Shown one piece after another: positions 1 to 8,930 of a stretch of DNA of 64,000 bases. The position numbers and the translations under genes were made by a program. The stretch is from Kribbella capetownensis (GTDB taxonomy: Bacteria; Actinomycetota; Actinomycetes; Propionibacteriales; Kribbellaceae): contig NZ_SJKD01000014.1 of assembly GCF_004331485.1 (NCBI RefSeq), forward strand, positions 62,001-126,000, written 5' to 3'. The first letter of the stretch is position 1; every line of letters begins with the position of its first letter. Under the pieces are notes generated by a model. That model was not told where the DNA came from. It did not search any database and saw only the letters and a list, made by a program, of their open reading frames with translations.

Positions 1-1
1 C

Positions 2-1051
2 GCGCTGATGTCGGCCGAGCCGCGCTCGCCGGAGTTCGCGGCCAAGGCCAGTGACGTCCGCAGCATGGGCGACGTCGACATCCGCGCCGCCGCCGACAGC
101 TCCAACCGGCTGCTCAAGTCGCCGGTGCGGGCGCTGCAGGAGGGCGGCCTGTCCGAGGGTTCGACCGTCGGCAAGACGCTGCTCGAACTGCGCCGTACGG
201 TCGAGGACCTGGACCCGAAGGAAGCGACCGGGCCGAAGAAGCTGCTCGGGATGATCCCGTTCGGCGACAAGATCGAGGACTACTTCCGCAAGTACCAGAG
301 CGCGCAGAGCCACCTCGAGGGCATCCTGCACGCGCTGCGCAACGGCCAGGACGAGCTCGGCAAGGACAACGCCGCGCTGAACCTGGAGAAGCAGCAACTC
401 TGGGACGCGATGACCCGGCTGAACCAGTACGCGTACGTCGCCGAGCGGCTCGACTCCAGGCTGTCCGCGGCCATCGCCGAACTGGAGGCGACCAACCCGG
501 ACAAGGCGAAGGCGTTCCGCGAGGACGTGCTGTTCTACGTCCGGCAGAAGCACCAGGACCTACTCACCCAGCTGGCCGTGTCGATCCAGAACTATCTGGC
601 CATCGACATCGTGATCAAGAACAACATCGAGCTGATCAAGGGCGTCGACCGCGCGTCGACCACCACGGTCTCCGCGCTGCGTACGGCGGTCATCGTGGCG
701 CAGGCCCTGAGCAACCAGAAGCTGGTGCTGGACCAGATCAGTGCGCTGAACACGACCACCAGCAACATGATCGAGCGCACCTCGCAGATGATGAAGGACA
801 ACTCGGTCGCGATCCAGCAGCAGGCCGCGTCGGCGACGATCGGGCTGCCGCAACTGCAGGCCGCGTTCGCGAACATCTACGCGACCATGGACGCGATCGA
901 CACGTTCAAGGTGGAGGCGCTGGACAACATGGCGGCCACCATCGGAACGCTGGAGACCGAGGTGACCAAGTCCCGCAGCTACCTGGAGCGGGTCGCCCAG
1001 CAGGACCAGCGAGTCGTTCACGGCAGCCTCGACCTCGACCTCGGTCGCTGA
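2..1051 (+). CDS. TelA-like toxic anion resistance family protein, 5' truncated by window edge
   Basis: Only the last ~349 codons are visible. A methionine codon lies at position 8, but the frame is open to the window edge and the first visible residues (PRSPEF, then SMGDVDIRAA) are internal in this family, so the true start lies upstream. The region with KKLLGMIPFGDK, YFRKYQSAQSHL and NALNLEKQQLW-type helices matches the TelA/YaaN family (about 380-400 residues), soluble helical proteins first linked to tellurite resistance whose biochemical role is unclear. It leads an operon of signalling genes, so a link to membrane stress or amino-acid sensing is more likely here than metal resistance; that is inference. 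The next gene follows after 30 bases. Confidence 0.85.
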   Translation, partial: ALMSAEPRSPEFAAKASDVRSMGDVDIRAAADSSNRLLKSPVRALQEGGLSEGSTVGKTLLELRRTVEDLDPKEATGPKKLLGMIPFGDKIEDYFRKYQSAQSHLEGILHALRNGQDELGKDNAALNLEKQQLWDAMTRLNQYAYVAERLDSRLSAAIAELEATNPDKAKAFREDVLFYVRQKHQDLLTQLAVSIQNYLAIDIVIKNNIELIKGVDRASTTTVSALRTAVIVAQALSNQKLVLDQISALNTTTSNMIERTSQMMKDNSVAIQQQAASATIGLPQLQAAFANIYATMDAIDTFKVEALDNMAATIGTLETEVTKSRSYLERVAQQDQRVVHGSLDLDLGR

Positions 1052-1081
1052 GTCGCGGACGCCGGCTAGCGAGGGGACTGC

Positions 1082-1675
1082 ATGGCGCTCGGTGCCCTGT
1101 TCTCAAGACTGAGTGGCTTGGCGCGGCTGACCGGCCGCAAGCAGGAGCCCGAGCCTGCCCCGACCCCCCGCGCGCCGACGAACGACGACCTGCTGGCGGC
1201 GCTGGTCCGCGTCGAGCAGCTGGTCGCGGACGGCGCCGTACCGGCCGTGGTCGCGTCGCGGGTCGGGCGAGTGGTCCGGGTGGTGCGGGAGACGATCCCG
1301 CGGCTGGGGAACCTCGGCGGGAGCGCCCAGGCGTACTCGGTGATGGCGACCGCGACGGACTATCTGCCGGAGGCGATCGGCGGCTACCTGCGGCTGCCAC
1401 GGCAGTGGGCGGACACGCGGCCGGTGGACCGGGGCAAGACCTCGCTGATGATCCTGATCGACCAGTTGGACCTCCTGGGCGCAACGATGGACAAGGTGTT
1501 CGACGCGGTGAACCGGGCCGACGCGGCGGCGCTGATCGCCCACGGCCGGTTCCTGCAGGAGAAGTTCGGCACCGGCTCCACCGGCGGAGGCCTGGCCCTC
1601 GGTCCGACGGCCTCGACCCCGCCACCCGACATCACCGGACCACTACAACCACCACCCGGACGAGGAGAGGCATGA
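1082..1675 (+). CDS. Conserved hypothetical protein, 197 aa, TelA partner
   Basis: A ribosome binding site (GAGGGG) lies just before the ATG. The C-terminal half (LPEAIGGYLRLPRQWAD, then a helix ending HGRFLQEKFG) looks like helical proteins of the XpaC type that are often encoded next to TelA. The first ~35 residues are basic then proline-rich and carry no signal peptide or membrane segment. The stop overlaps the start of the next gene (ATGA at 1672-1675). The function is not known; a cytoplasmic partner of the TelA-like protein is a guess from context. Confidence 0.75.
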   Translation: MALGALFSRLSGLARLTGRKQEPEPAPTPRAPTNDDLLAALVRVEQLVADGAVPAVVASRVGRVVRVVRETIPRLGNLGGSAQAYSVMATATDYLPEAIGGYLRLPRQWADTRPVDRGKTSLMILIDQLDLLGATMDKVFDAVNRADAAALIAHGRFLQEKFGTGSTGGGLALGPTASTPPPDITGPLQPPPGRGEA

Positions 1676-3105
1676 GCGGCGAGGGGGGACTCCGCGAGGC
1701 GCTGACCGAGCTGCTGGTCGTGGCCGGCCGGGCCGGTGTCGCCGAGGACCGCGCCCGCTCCGAGGCGCTGTCGCTCGCGGCCGCGCTGGCCGAGTCGGCG
1801 CCGGGCGCACCGGCCGACTGGAGCAAGGTGGTCGAGGGCGCGACGACGCAGGACTTCTTCGACGCCGCCGTCCGCGGCCGCCGGTGGCGCGGCGCACCGA
1901 CCGGCGCGCTGAGCGAGCTGATCGCCGACGGCTCGGCAGAGAAGGTCGCCTACGCGGAGGCACTCGCGGAGGTGGCATCGGCGGCATGCACGCTGGGCGA
2001 GCCGACGATGCGGGTCGTGGGCAACGCCTCGGTCGCGGCGGCGGCACAGCTGCAGGCGGCAGGTGCTCGCCCGCTGCAAGTAGGCACGACGCCGACCATG
2101 CCCCCGACCGGCAATCTGGCCTCACCCGCCGCGGGCCAAGCACAGGCAGCTGCGCAGACGACGACGCAGCCGGCTGTGGAGGCCGAGCCGGCGAAGACGG
2201 TGGAAGAGCTGCTGGCTGAGCTGGACGACTTGACCGGTCTGGAGCGGGTCAAGCGGGAGGTGCACCGGCAGGTCGCCGTACTGCGGGTTGAGAAGCTGCG
2301 GACCGAGGCTGGGCTGAAGAGTCCGACCATCACGCGGCATCTGGTGTTCGTTGGCAACCCTGGCACGGGCAAGACTACGGTCGCGCGGCTGGTGAGCGGG
2401 ATCTACAAGGCGCTCGGCCTGTTGTCGAAGGGGCAACTGGTCGAGGTCGACCGGTCCGAGCTCGTCGCCGGGTACCTGGGCCAGACCGCGACGAAGACAG
2501 CCGAAGTGGTCGCGTCCGCGGCCGGCGGAGTGCTCTTCATCGACGAGGCGTACAGCCTCACCGCGGGAGACACCGGCGCCGATCAGTACGGGCGTGAGGC
2601 GGTCGACACGCTGGTCAAGGAGATGGAGGACCGGCGCGACGACCTGGTCGTGATCGTTGCCGGATACCCCGAGCCGATGGAGACCTTCATCGCCGCCAAC
2701 CCCGGCTTGGCCAGCCGCTTCCGGACCACGATCGCGTTCGACGACTACAGCGACGACGAGCTGACCGACATCCTGACCGGGCTGACGGAGGGCGCCGACT
2801 ACGAGTTGGTGCCGGAGGCACTCGAGCGGTTCCGGGAGATCCTGGCCGGCACGCCGCGGGACCGGTCGTTCGGCAACGGGCGGTTCGCCCGGAACGCGCT
2901 GGAGGCAGCGATCGGCCGGCATGCCTGGCGGCTGCGCGACGTGACGGCACCTACCAAGGACCAACTGCGTCAGATCCTCGCCGAGGACCTCAGCGACGAA
3001 GCCGCGGACCTCAGCGACAAGGCGGAGGACCTCAGCGACGAAGCCGAGGATCACACCGACGTACCTGAGCAGGTCGAGCAGGACGAGCAAGGAGATGAGG
3101 CGTGA
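1672..3105 (+). CDS. AAA+ ATPase of the CbbX/SpoVK type
   Basis: Encodes 477 residues. The first ~180 form a variable helical and low-complexity region. One AAA+ domain follows, with Walker A GNPGTGKTT near residue 228, Walker B GVLFIDEAYSL near 288 and a conserved RF arginine motif (SRFRTT) near 345. The C-terminus is an acidic repeat (DLSDEAEDLSDKAEDLSDE). This architecture matches the CbbX/SpoVK group, hexameric ATPases that remodel partner proteins. The start was chosen at the ATGA overlap with the preceding gene, although the frame is open further upstream. It overlaps the GlnX-like gene by GTGA. The substrate is unknown; the TelA-like and VWA proteins in the operon are candidates. Confidence 0.88.
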   Translation: MSGEGGLREALTELLVVAGRAGVAEDRARSEALSLAAALAESAPGAPADWSKVVEGATTQDFFDAAVRGRRWRGAPTGALSELIADGSAEKVAYAEALAEVASAACTLGEPTMRVVGNASVAAAAQLQAAGARPLQVGTTPTMPPTGNLASPAAGQAQAAAQTTTQPAVEAEPAKTVEELLAELDDLTGLERVKREVHRQVAVLRVEKLRTEAGLKSPTITRHLVFVGNPGTGKTTVARLVSGIYKALGLLSKGQLVEVDRSELVAGYLGQTATKTAEVVASAAGGVLFIDEAYSLTAGDTGADQYGREAVDTLVKEMEDRRDDLVVIVAGYPEPMETFIAANPGLASRFRTTIAFDDYSDDELTDILTGLTEGADYELVPEALERFREILAGTPRDRSFGNGRFARNALEAAIGRHAWRLRDVTAPTKDQLRQILAEDLSDEAADLSDKAEDLSDEAEDHTDVPEQVEQDEQGDEA

Positions 3106-4442
3106 CCCAGACACAGAGTGCGCCGCAGCCCGCGACCTGGTCGCCGCCGGCCCAGCAGCCCGGTACGCCGGCTGTGCAGCCGCCCGCCTCCCAGACCGCG
3201 AGCCGGCGGAACGCGATCGCCCGGTGGTTCGACGGCACACCCGGCCGGATGCGGGCCATCCTGATCCTGGCCGCGGCCATGAGCGTCGTCTTCGGCCTGT
3301 GCGCCGCGCAGGGGTTCCGTCAGTCCGACGGTGCCCTGACGCGCGCCGAGGAGAACGCCGCCCAACTCGTCCGGATCCAGGAGATCCACACCAACCTGGT
3401 CAGCGCCAACGCCGACGCGACGAACGCCTTCCTGGTCGGCGGTCTCGAGCCGCCGGCGCAGCGCCAGCACTTCGTCGACTCGATGGCGTCGGCCGCGGGC
3501 CTGATCGCCGAGGCTGCCACCGCGCAACCCGCGGATCAGGAGGCGCTCGGCGCGCTCAACAAGACGCTGCTGACGTACCAGGGCCTGATCGAGCAGGCAC
3601 GGGCGAACAACCGCCAGGGTCTCCCGATCGGATCGCAGTACTTGAGGGACGCCAACGCGGTCCTGCAGAACGACTCGCTCCCGCTGGTTCAGGCGCTGGT
3701 CCAGGCCAACGAGGACCGGACCGCCGACGAGTTCGGCGCCGTCAGCGACGGCACCATCTGGGTCCTCGTGGCCGGCGTCCTCACGCTCCTCGTCTTCGCC
3801 TTCGCCCTCCGCTGGCTGGCCCGGCGTACGCATCGCTACATCAACGTGCCGATCGCGGCCGGTGCTCTCCTCGTCCTGGTGACTGTGATCGTCGGCAGCG
3901 TCGCCCTGTCCTCCGCGGCCGGCGACGCCTCCGACACGGAGGCCGATGCGTACGCCGACACCCTGGCGATGTCCCGGGCCCGGATCGCGGCGTACGACGC
4001 CCGATCGAACGAGAGCCTCACGCTGATCGCCCGCGGCTCGGGTGATGCCTTCGACAAGGCGTACCAGGCCGCGGCCGGCCGGGTCGAGGAGCAACTGAGC
4101 AAGCTCTCGGGTACGGCGGCCGACAGCATCCGCACCGACTGGGACGCCTACCGGACCGTCCACGCCGAGGTCCGGAAGCGGGACGGGGCCGGTCAGTGGG
4201 ACAGCGCCGTGGACCTCGCCATCGGGACCTCGAAGGACCCGGCGAACTCGGTCAAGACGTTCCAGGCCTTCGACCAGACCTCGGCCGACCAACTGACGAA
4301 CACCAGCGCGGCGGTCACGTCCAATCTCTCCGACTCCCGCAACGGTCTGCCGCCGATCGGCTGGCTCGGCCTGCCGATCGGCATCGCGGCGGCGTTGCTC
4401 GTCGCCTGGGGCATGTCGCAGCGACTGGAGGAGTACCGATGA
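3102..4442 (+). CDS. glnX: GlnX-like four-helix membrane sensor protein
   Basis: A 446-residue membrane protein with a proline/glutamine-rich cytoplasmic N-terminus. Hydrophobic helices lie near residues 49-70, 218-240, 247-270 and 421-440, with two helical extracytoplasmic stretches of ~150 residues between helices 1-2 and 3-4. Length, topology and its place directly before a glutamate-binding lipoprotein and ahead of pknG match mycobacterial GlnX, which relays the ligand state of GlnH to the cytoplasmic kinase PknG. The GTG start overlaps the preceding stop, and its own stop overlaps the glnH start. The assignment rests on gene order and topology rather than on a signature motif. Confidence 0.82.
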   Translation: MTQTQSAPQPATWSPPAQQPGTPAVQPPASQTASRRNAIARWFDGTPGRMRAILILAAAMSVVFGLCAAQGFRQSDGALTRAEENAAQLVRIQEIHTNLVSANADATNAFLVGGLEPPAQRQHFVDSMASAAGLIAEAATAQPADQEALGALNKTLLTYQGLIEQARANNRQGLPIGSQYLRDANAVLQNDSLPLVQALVQANEDRTADEFGAVSDGTIWVLVAGVLTLLVFAFALRWLARRTHRYINVPIAAGALLVLVTVIVGSVALSSAAGDASDTEADAYADTLAMSRARIAAYDARSNESLTLIARGSGDAFDKAYQAAAGRVEEQLSKLSGTAADSIRTDWDAYRTVHAEVRKRDGAGQWDSAVDLAIGTSKDPANSVKTFQAFDQTSADQLTNTSAAVTSNLSDSRNGLPPIGWLGLPIGIAAALLVAWGMSQRLEEYR

Positions 4443-5431
4443 AGAAACTCACCCCGGTCGTGGTCGTGGCCGCTCTGCTCCTGACCGCCTGCGGCTCAGG
4501 CAACTACGAAGCCACCCAGATCCCCGCCAAGCCGGCCCCGAAAGTAACCACCGCGGCACCGCCGGCGCCCGCCAAGCCGTGCGCAGACGGCCAGGACCCC
4601 TTGGCGTCGTATGCACCGGACGCCAACGTGCCGGCACCCGGAAGCCAGATGCCGGCCGGGACGATCCTGGAGAAGATCCAGAACCGCGGCCGCCTGATCG
4701 CCGGAGTCTCCGCGGACAGCCTCAACCTCGGCTCGCGGAACCCGATCACCGGCCGGATCGAGGGCTTCGACATCGACATGATCAACATGGTCGCGGACGC
4801 GATCTTCGGCGCACCGGCACCAGGCCAGCCGCACAAGGTCGAACTGCGGGTGATCTCCAGCCCGCAGCGGATCCCGTTGCTGATGGACGGTTCGGTCGAC
4901 ATCGTCGCCCGGAACATGACCATCAACTGTGCCCGCTGGGATCAGATCGCCTTCTCCGCCGAGTACTACCGCTCCGGCCAGAAGACGCTGGTGCAGTCCG
5001 ACTCGACGGCGAAGGGCGTCGCCGATCTGTCCGGTCAGACGATCTGCGCGCCGGCGGGGTCGACCAGCCTGGACAACCTGAAGCGCAAGAACCCGGCGGT
5101 CAAGCCGGTCACCGCCGACTCCGACACCGGCTGTCTGGTTCTGTTCCAGCAGGGCAAGGCGGCCGGGATCTCCGGCGACGACACGGTGCTGGCCGGCGAT
5201 GCGGCACAGGACCCGTACGCCAAGATTCTCCCGGAGCGGTTCAGCGACGAGCCGTACGGCCTCGGCTTCCAGAAGAACCATCCCGAGTTCGTGCGCCTGG
5301 TGAACAAGGCGCTCGCGGACATGAAGGCCGACGGCCGCTGGCAGGCGTCGTACACCAAGTGGCTCGGCAAGCTGGGCAAGACGAATCCGCCGGCACCGAT
5401 CTACGGCCGGACCCAGGGCCTGTCGTCATGA
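4439..5431 (+). CDS. glnH: GlnH-like glutamate/aspartate-binding lipoprotein
   Basis: A 330-residue solute-binding protein of ABC-transporter type, family 3. The N-terminus is a lipoprotein signal ending in LLTAC, with Cys18 the lipidated residue. Family signatures follow: RGRLIAGVSADSLNLG, GFDIDMINMVADAIFG and NMTINCARWDQIAFS, the last being the usual R...R/D ligand-site region. No transporter permease or ATPase genes adjoin it. In mycobacteria GlnH works as a sensor subunit binding aspartate and glutamate for GlnX-PknG, and the same gene order here supports that role. The start is set by the ATGA overlap and the signal peptide. Confidence 0.92.
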   Translation: MKKLTPVVVVAALLLTACGSGNYEATQIPAKPAPKVTTAAPPAPAKPCADGQDPLASYAPDANVPAPGSQMPAGTILEKIQNRGRLIAGVSADSLNLGSRNPITGRIEGFDIDMINMVADAIFGAPAPGQPHKVELRVISSPQRIPLLMDGSVDIVARNMTINCARWDQIAFSAEYYRSGQKTLVQSDSTAKGVADLSGQTICAPAGSTSLDNLKRKNPAVKPVTADSDTGCLVLFQQGKAAGISGDDTVLAGDAAQDPYAKILPERFSDEPYGLGFQKNHPEFVRLVNKALADMKADGRWQASYTKWLGKLGKTNPPAPIYGRTQGLSS

Positions 5432-6552
5432 CCGTTCGTACGCCGACTGCCTCGGCGCCGGCACCGCCGGGGAAGATGGGGAGCAGCGTTCCGGCGACGG
5501 AGCTACTCTCGTTCCTCGACGCGCTGGGGACGTGGCGCGACCGGCGGAAGGCCGAGCTGGACGAGCTCGACCAGGCCGCCCTGCACTCCCCCGAGTCCGA
5601 CGCGCTGAGCGCGGACGTCGTACTCGCGATGGCGGTCTGGAAGGCGGTGTCGGATCGGTACGAGCTGATCCTGATCACCTGGGACTCGGGCCGGGTCGGG
5701 ACGAAGGAGACCGAGCGGATCAGCACGTTGATCTGGGGCGGTCTGGACACCGGCGGCGCCGGTGGATCGCTCGCGGTTTCGTTGCCCGAGGCATGCAAGT
5801 TGTCGGACGCGCTGGCGTCGAGCCTGCGAGCCAAGCTCGCGCTGGAGCCGGGCGACGCCGACCTGGCTGCCCGGCTGCGGCAACTGCGCGCCCAGGTCGA
5901 GCGGATCAACGACCTCGTGAAGCTCGAGCCGGCCGGCACCCGCAACGCAGCGATCGCGGAGCACCACGACCTCGATCGCCGGGTGACAGACCTGGCCGAC
6001 CGGAACAAGCGCGGCGCGGACATCGGCGGGCTGATCGGTCCGCTGGAGATCGACCTGGCCCGGAGCGAGCGAGACCTCATCGTCGGCGCCGCGACCCGCA
6101 AGGAGCGCGCGGCCGACGTCGCGCGCGCACGCTCGCTGCGCAGCGAGCTGGAGGCACAGGGTCAGGCGGTGCGCAGTCTCGCCGACAAGGCGGTTGCCGC
6201 GGTCACACCGGCGCCGCGTCTCGCCGTACCTGATGTGACTGCGCTCGGACCGGTGCCGAACACTCCGTCCGAGCTGGAGAAGTACCTGACCCGGCTGGAC
6301 GCCGTACGACGGGCGCTCGGGCAGGCACAGGCGGCGTACGGCGCCGTACTGGAACGGCGGGACGAGTTGGCCGCCCGGCTGGACGCGTACCAGGTGAAGG
6401 CGGCGAGTGTTGCCCCAGGCAATGAAGATCTCGCCGAGCTGTACCGGCGCGGCCGTGCGGTGATCGAGTCGGAACCGGTGGAGCTGGCCCGGCTGGGTGC
6501 ACTGGTGACGGCTTACCAGGCCTACCTGGAAGCCACAGGAGGGACGAAATGA
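5428..6552 (+). CDS. Unknown helical protein between glnH and pknG, 374 aa
   Basis: The protein has no signal peptide or membrane segment. After ~25 residues of low complexity it is predicted mainly helical, rich in Ala, Leu, Glu and Arg, with heptad-like stretches (for example LRQLRAQVERINDLVKLE and LARSERDLIVGAATRKER), which suggests a long coiled coil. A short conserved-looking patch, LITWDSGRVG, lies near residue 80. It overlaps both neighbours by ATGA, so it is translated together with glnH and pknG. I do not recognise a domain family. A scaffold linking GlnX to PknG would fit its position, but that is inference. Confidence 0.8.
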   Translation: MTVRTPTASAPAPPGKMGSSVPATELLSFLDALGTWRDRRKAELDELDQAALHSPESDALSADVVLAMAVWKAVSDRYELILITWDSGRVGTKETERISTLIWGGLDTGGAGGSLAVSLPEACKLSDALASSLRAKLALEPGDADLAARLRQLRAQVERINDLVKLEPAGTRNAAIAEHHDLDRRVTDLADRNKRGADIGGLIGPLEIDLARSERDLIVGAATRKERAADVARARSLRSELEAQGQAVRSLADKAVAAVTPAPRLAVPDVTALGPVPNTPSELEKYLTRLDAVRRALGQAQAAYGAVLERRDELAARLDAYQVKAASVAPGNEDLAELYRRGRAVIESEPVELARLGALVTAYQAYLEATGGTK

Positions 6553-8930
6553 CCACGACCATCGCCTGTACGCAGCCCGGCTGCACCGGGAGCATCCAGG
6601 ACGGGTACTGCGACGTGTGCGGCTCGCCCGCTGCTGCAGCGGCGACCAGTGTGAGCCCGTCGACCGGCGCCTGCACACAGCCCGGCTGCACCGGCACGTA
6701 TGTGGACGGCTACTGCGATGTCTGTGGCTCACCGGCACCCTCTGGTGCGGTCAGCCCGTCCGCTGTTGTCGGAGCTCCCAGCGTGACCGCGCCGGACCTG
6801 CCGGACCCGATCAGCACCCCTTCAACGGTTTCGCGCGCCTCCAACCGGCTCGCATCAACCCCACTCGGCTCGGCTCGAGCGGGCGCGGCCGGCTCGAAGC
6901 TGACCCGCAAACTGGGTACGTCGTCCACACGGCTGCGCGGAGCACGACTCGGCGCCGGCCTGACCCATGTACCGTCGATCCCCGCGATCGACGCCAGCAA
7001 AGCGATCCTGGTCAACCCGATGGTCCCCGAGGACCGCCGGAACTGCCCGAGCTGCGGCCATGAGGTGGGCCGCGCCCGCGGCGACCAGCCCGGCCGGACC
7101 GAGGGCTTCTGCCCGAAGTGCCGGAGCAAGTTCTCGTTCTCGCCGAAGCTGCACGCCGGTGACCTGGTCGGCGGCCAGTACCAGGTGGCCGGCTGCCTGG
7201 CGCACGGCGGCTTCGGCTGGATCTATCTGGCCCGGGACAAGAACGTGTCCGACCGGTGGGTGGTGCTGAAAGGCCTGCTCAACTCCGAGGACCCGGACGC
7301 GGTCGCCGCCGCGATCGCCGAGCAGCAGTTCCTGGCCCGCGTCGAGCACCCGCTGATCGTCGAGATCTACAACTTCGTCACCCACGACGGTGCCGGCTAC
7401 ATCGTGATGGAGTACGTCGGCGGCACCTCGCTGAAGACGTTGCTCAAGCAACGGATGGCCGCGAACCGCGGGCAGTACGACGCGCTGCCGATCGACCAGG
7501 CAATCGCGTACATCCTGGAGATCCTGCCCGCGTTCTCGTACCTGCACGACCTCGAGCTGCTGTACTGCGACTTCAAGCCGGACAACATCATCCAGGTCGG
7601 CGACGCGGTCAAGCTGATCGACCTCGGCGGGGTCCGGCGGATCGACGACCTCGACTCGGCGATCTACGGCACGGTCGGCTTCCAGGCTCCCGAGGTGGCC
7701 GAGGTCGGGCCGTCGGTCGCGTCCGACATCTACACGCTCGGCCGGACGCTGTGCGTGCTGGCGATGGAGTTCCGCGGCTACCAGTCGCGGTACGTCGATT
7801 CGCTGCCGCCGGTGAACGACGTACCGCTGTTCCAGAAGTACGACTCGGTGTACCGGCTGCTGGCCAAGGCGTGCGCGAAGGACCCGGCGGACCGGTTCCA
7901 ATCGGCCGACGAGTTCCGCGTGCAGCTGCTCGGCGTACTGCGAGAGGTTGTCGCGGACAAGCAAGGCGTCAAGGCCGCGCAGCACTCGGCGTCGTCGTTG
8001 CTGTTCGGCACGCCTGGTGACAAGTCGGCAGGGCTGGGAGATGCCGCCGAGCCTTGGCAGCAGCTGCCTTCGCTGGCGCCGGACGACAGCGACAAGATGG
8101 CCGGCTGGCTGAAGACCGTGAGCGTTCCGGACGCCGGCAAGCGGCTCGAACTGCTGGTGGACGCGCCGGAGTCGTCGGCGCAGATCCTGCTGGAGATCGC
8201 AGCGGCCGCGCTCGAGGTGGGCGAGGAACGGTACGACATGGTCGACACCGCGGTGTCCGACCTGCTCGCCGAGGACCCGTGGGAGTGGCGGGCGGTCTGG
8301 ATGGCCGGCCTGGTCGCTCTTGCCCGCGGCGACTCGCCCGGCGCGCAGTCGGCTTTCAACGCCGTTTACGGCCAGGTGCCGGGTGAGCTCGGGCCGAAGC
8401 TGGCACTGGCGATCGCCTGCGAACAGAGCGGCGAGTACGACGTTGCCGAGGGCCTCTACCTCACCTGCGCCCGCACGGACGCCAACTACATCGCCCCCTC
8501 GGCCTTCGGTCTGGCGGCCATCCGCACGCAGCGGAACGACCTCGACGGAGCCCTGGCCGCGCTCGACCTGGTGCCACGAACCAGCGGCGAGTACGTGCGG
8601 GCTCGTCGCCAGCGAGCCGGTCTGCTGGCAGGATCGGGGCGTGGCCTGCCCGCGCTCGCTCAGGCGATGGACAGCATCGACGCGCTGACCATCGACCCGG
8701 TCGACCGGGCCAACCTGGCCGCGGACGTGTTCCGGACCGCGCTGGCCGAGGTCCAGCAGTCCGGTCCGCAGGAAGGGCTGCGGATCGACGGACGGGAGGC
8801 GACCGAGCCGGCCCTGCGGGACGGGCTCGAGGCCACCTACCGGCAACTGGCCGACCAGGCCGAGAGCCGGCCGGAACGGATCGCCCTGGTCGACCAGGCC
8901 AACGAGGTTCGAGGATGGACGTTGCGATGA
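6549..8930 (+). CDS. pknG: Serine/threonine protein kinase PknG
   Basis: The 793-residue protein has the full PknG layout. Two short Cys motifs (CTQPGCTG ... YCDVCGSP) lie at residues 7-24 and 42-59. A rubredoxin-like domain with NCPSCG near 165 and CPKC near 188 precedes the kinase domain. The latter has the catalytic lysine in VVLKGL near 240, the loop YCDFKPDN near 340 (Cys replaces the usual Arg of HRD, as is typical of PknG) and LIDLGG for DFG. The last ~300 residues are helical TPR-like. PknG is a soluble kinase that controls 2-oxoglutarate/glutamate metabolism through GarA-type FHA proteins. The two N-terminal Cys motifs are additional to the mycobacterial pattern. It overlaps both neighbours. 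Confidence 0.96.
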   Translation: MTTTIACTQPGCTGSIQDGYCDVCGSPAAAAATSVSPSTGACTQPGCTGTYVDGYCDVCGSPAPSGAVSPSAVVGAPSVTAPDLPDPISTPSTVSRASNRLASTPLGSARAGAAGSKLTRKLGTSSTRLRGARLGAGLTHVPSIPAIDASKAILVNPMVPEDRRNCPSCGHEVGRARGDQPGRTEGFCPKCRSKFSFSPKLHAGDLVGGQYQVAGCLAHGGFGWIYLARDKNVSDRWVVLKGLLNSEDPDAVAAAIAEQQFLARVEHPLIVEIYNFVTHDGAGYIVMEYVGGTSLKTLLKQRMAANRGQYDALPIDQAIAYILEILPAFSYLHDLELLYCDFKPDNIIQVGDAVKLIDLGGVRRIDDLDSAIYGTVGFQAPEVAEVGPSVASDIYTLGRTLCVLAMEFRGYQSRYVDSLPPVNDVPLFQKYDSVYRLLAKACAKDPADRFQSADEFRVQLLGVLREVVADKQGVKAAQHSASSLLFGTPGDKSAGLGDAAEPWQQLPSLAPDDSDKMAGWLKTVSVPDAGKRLELLVDAPESSAQILLEIAAAALEVGEERYDMVDTAVSDLLAEDPWEWRAVWMAGLVALARGDSPGAQSAFNAVYGQVPGELGPKLALAIACEQSGEYDVAEGLYLTCARTDANYIAPSAFGLAAIRTQRNDLDGALAALDLVPRTSGEYVRARRQRAGLLAGSGRGLPALAQAMDSIDALTIDPVDRANLAADVFRTALAEVQQSGPQEGLRIDGREATEPALRDGLEATYRQLADQAESRPERIALVDQANEVRGWTLR

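Noticed and set aside
6855..8846. Long - strand open frame opposite pknG
   Set aside because: Shadow of pknG; no ribosome binding site and no recognisable motif.
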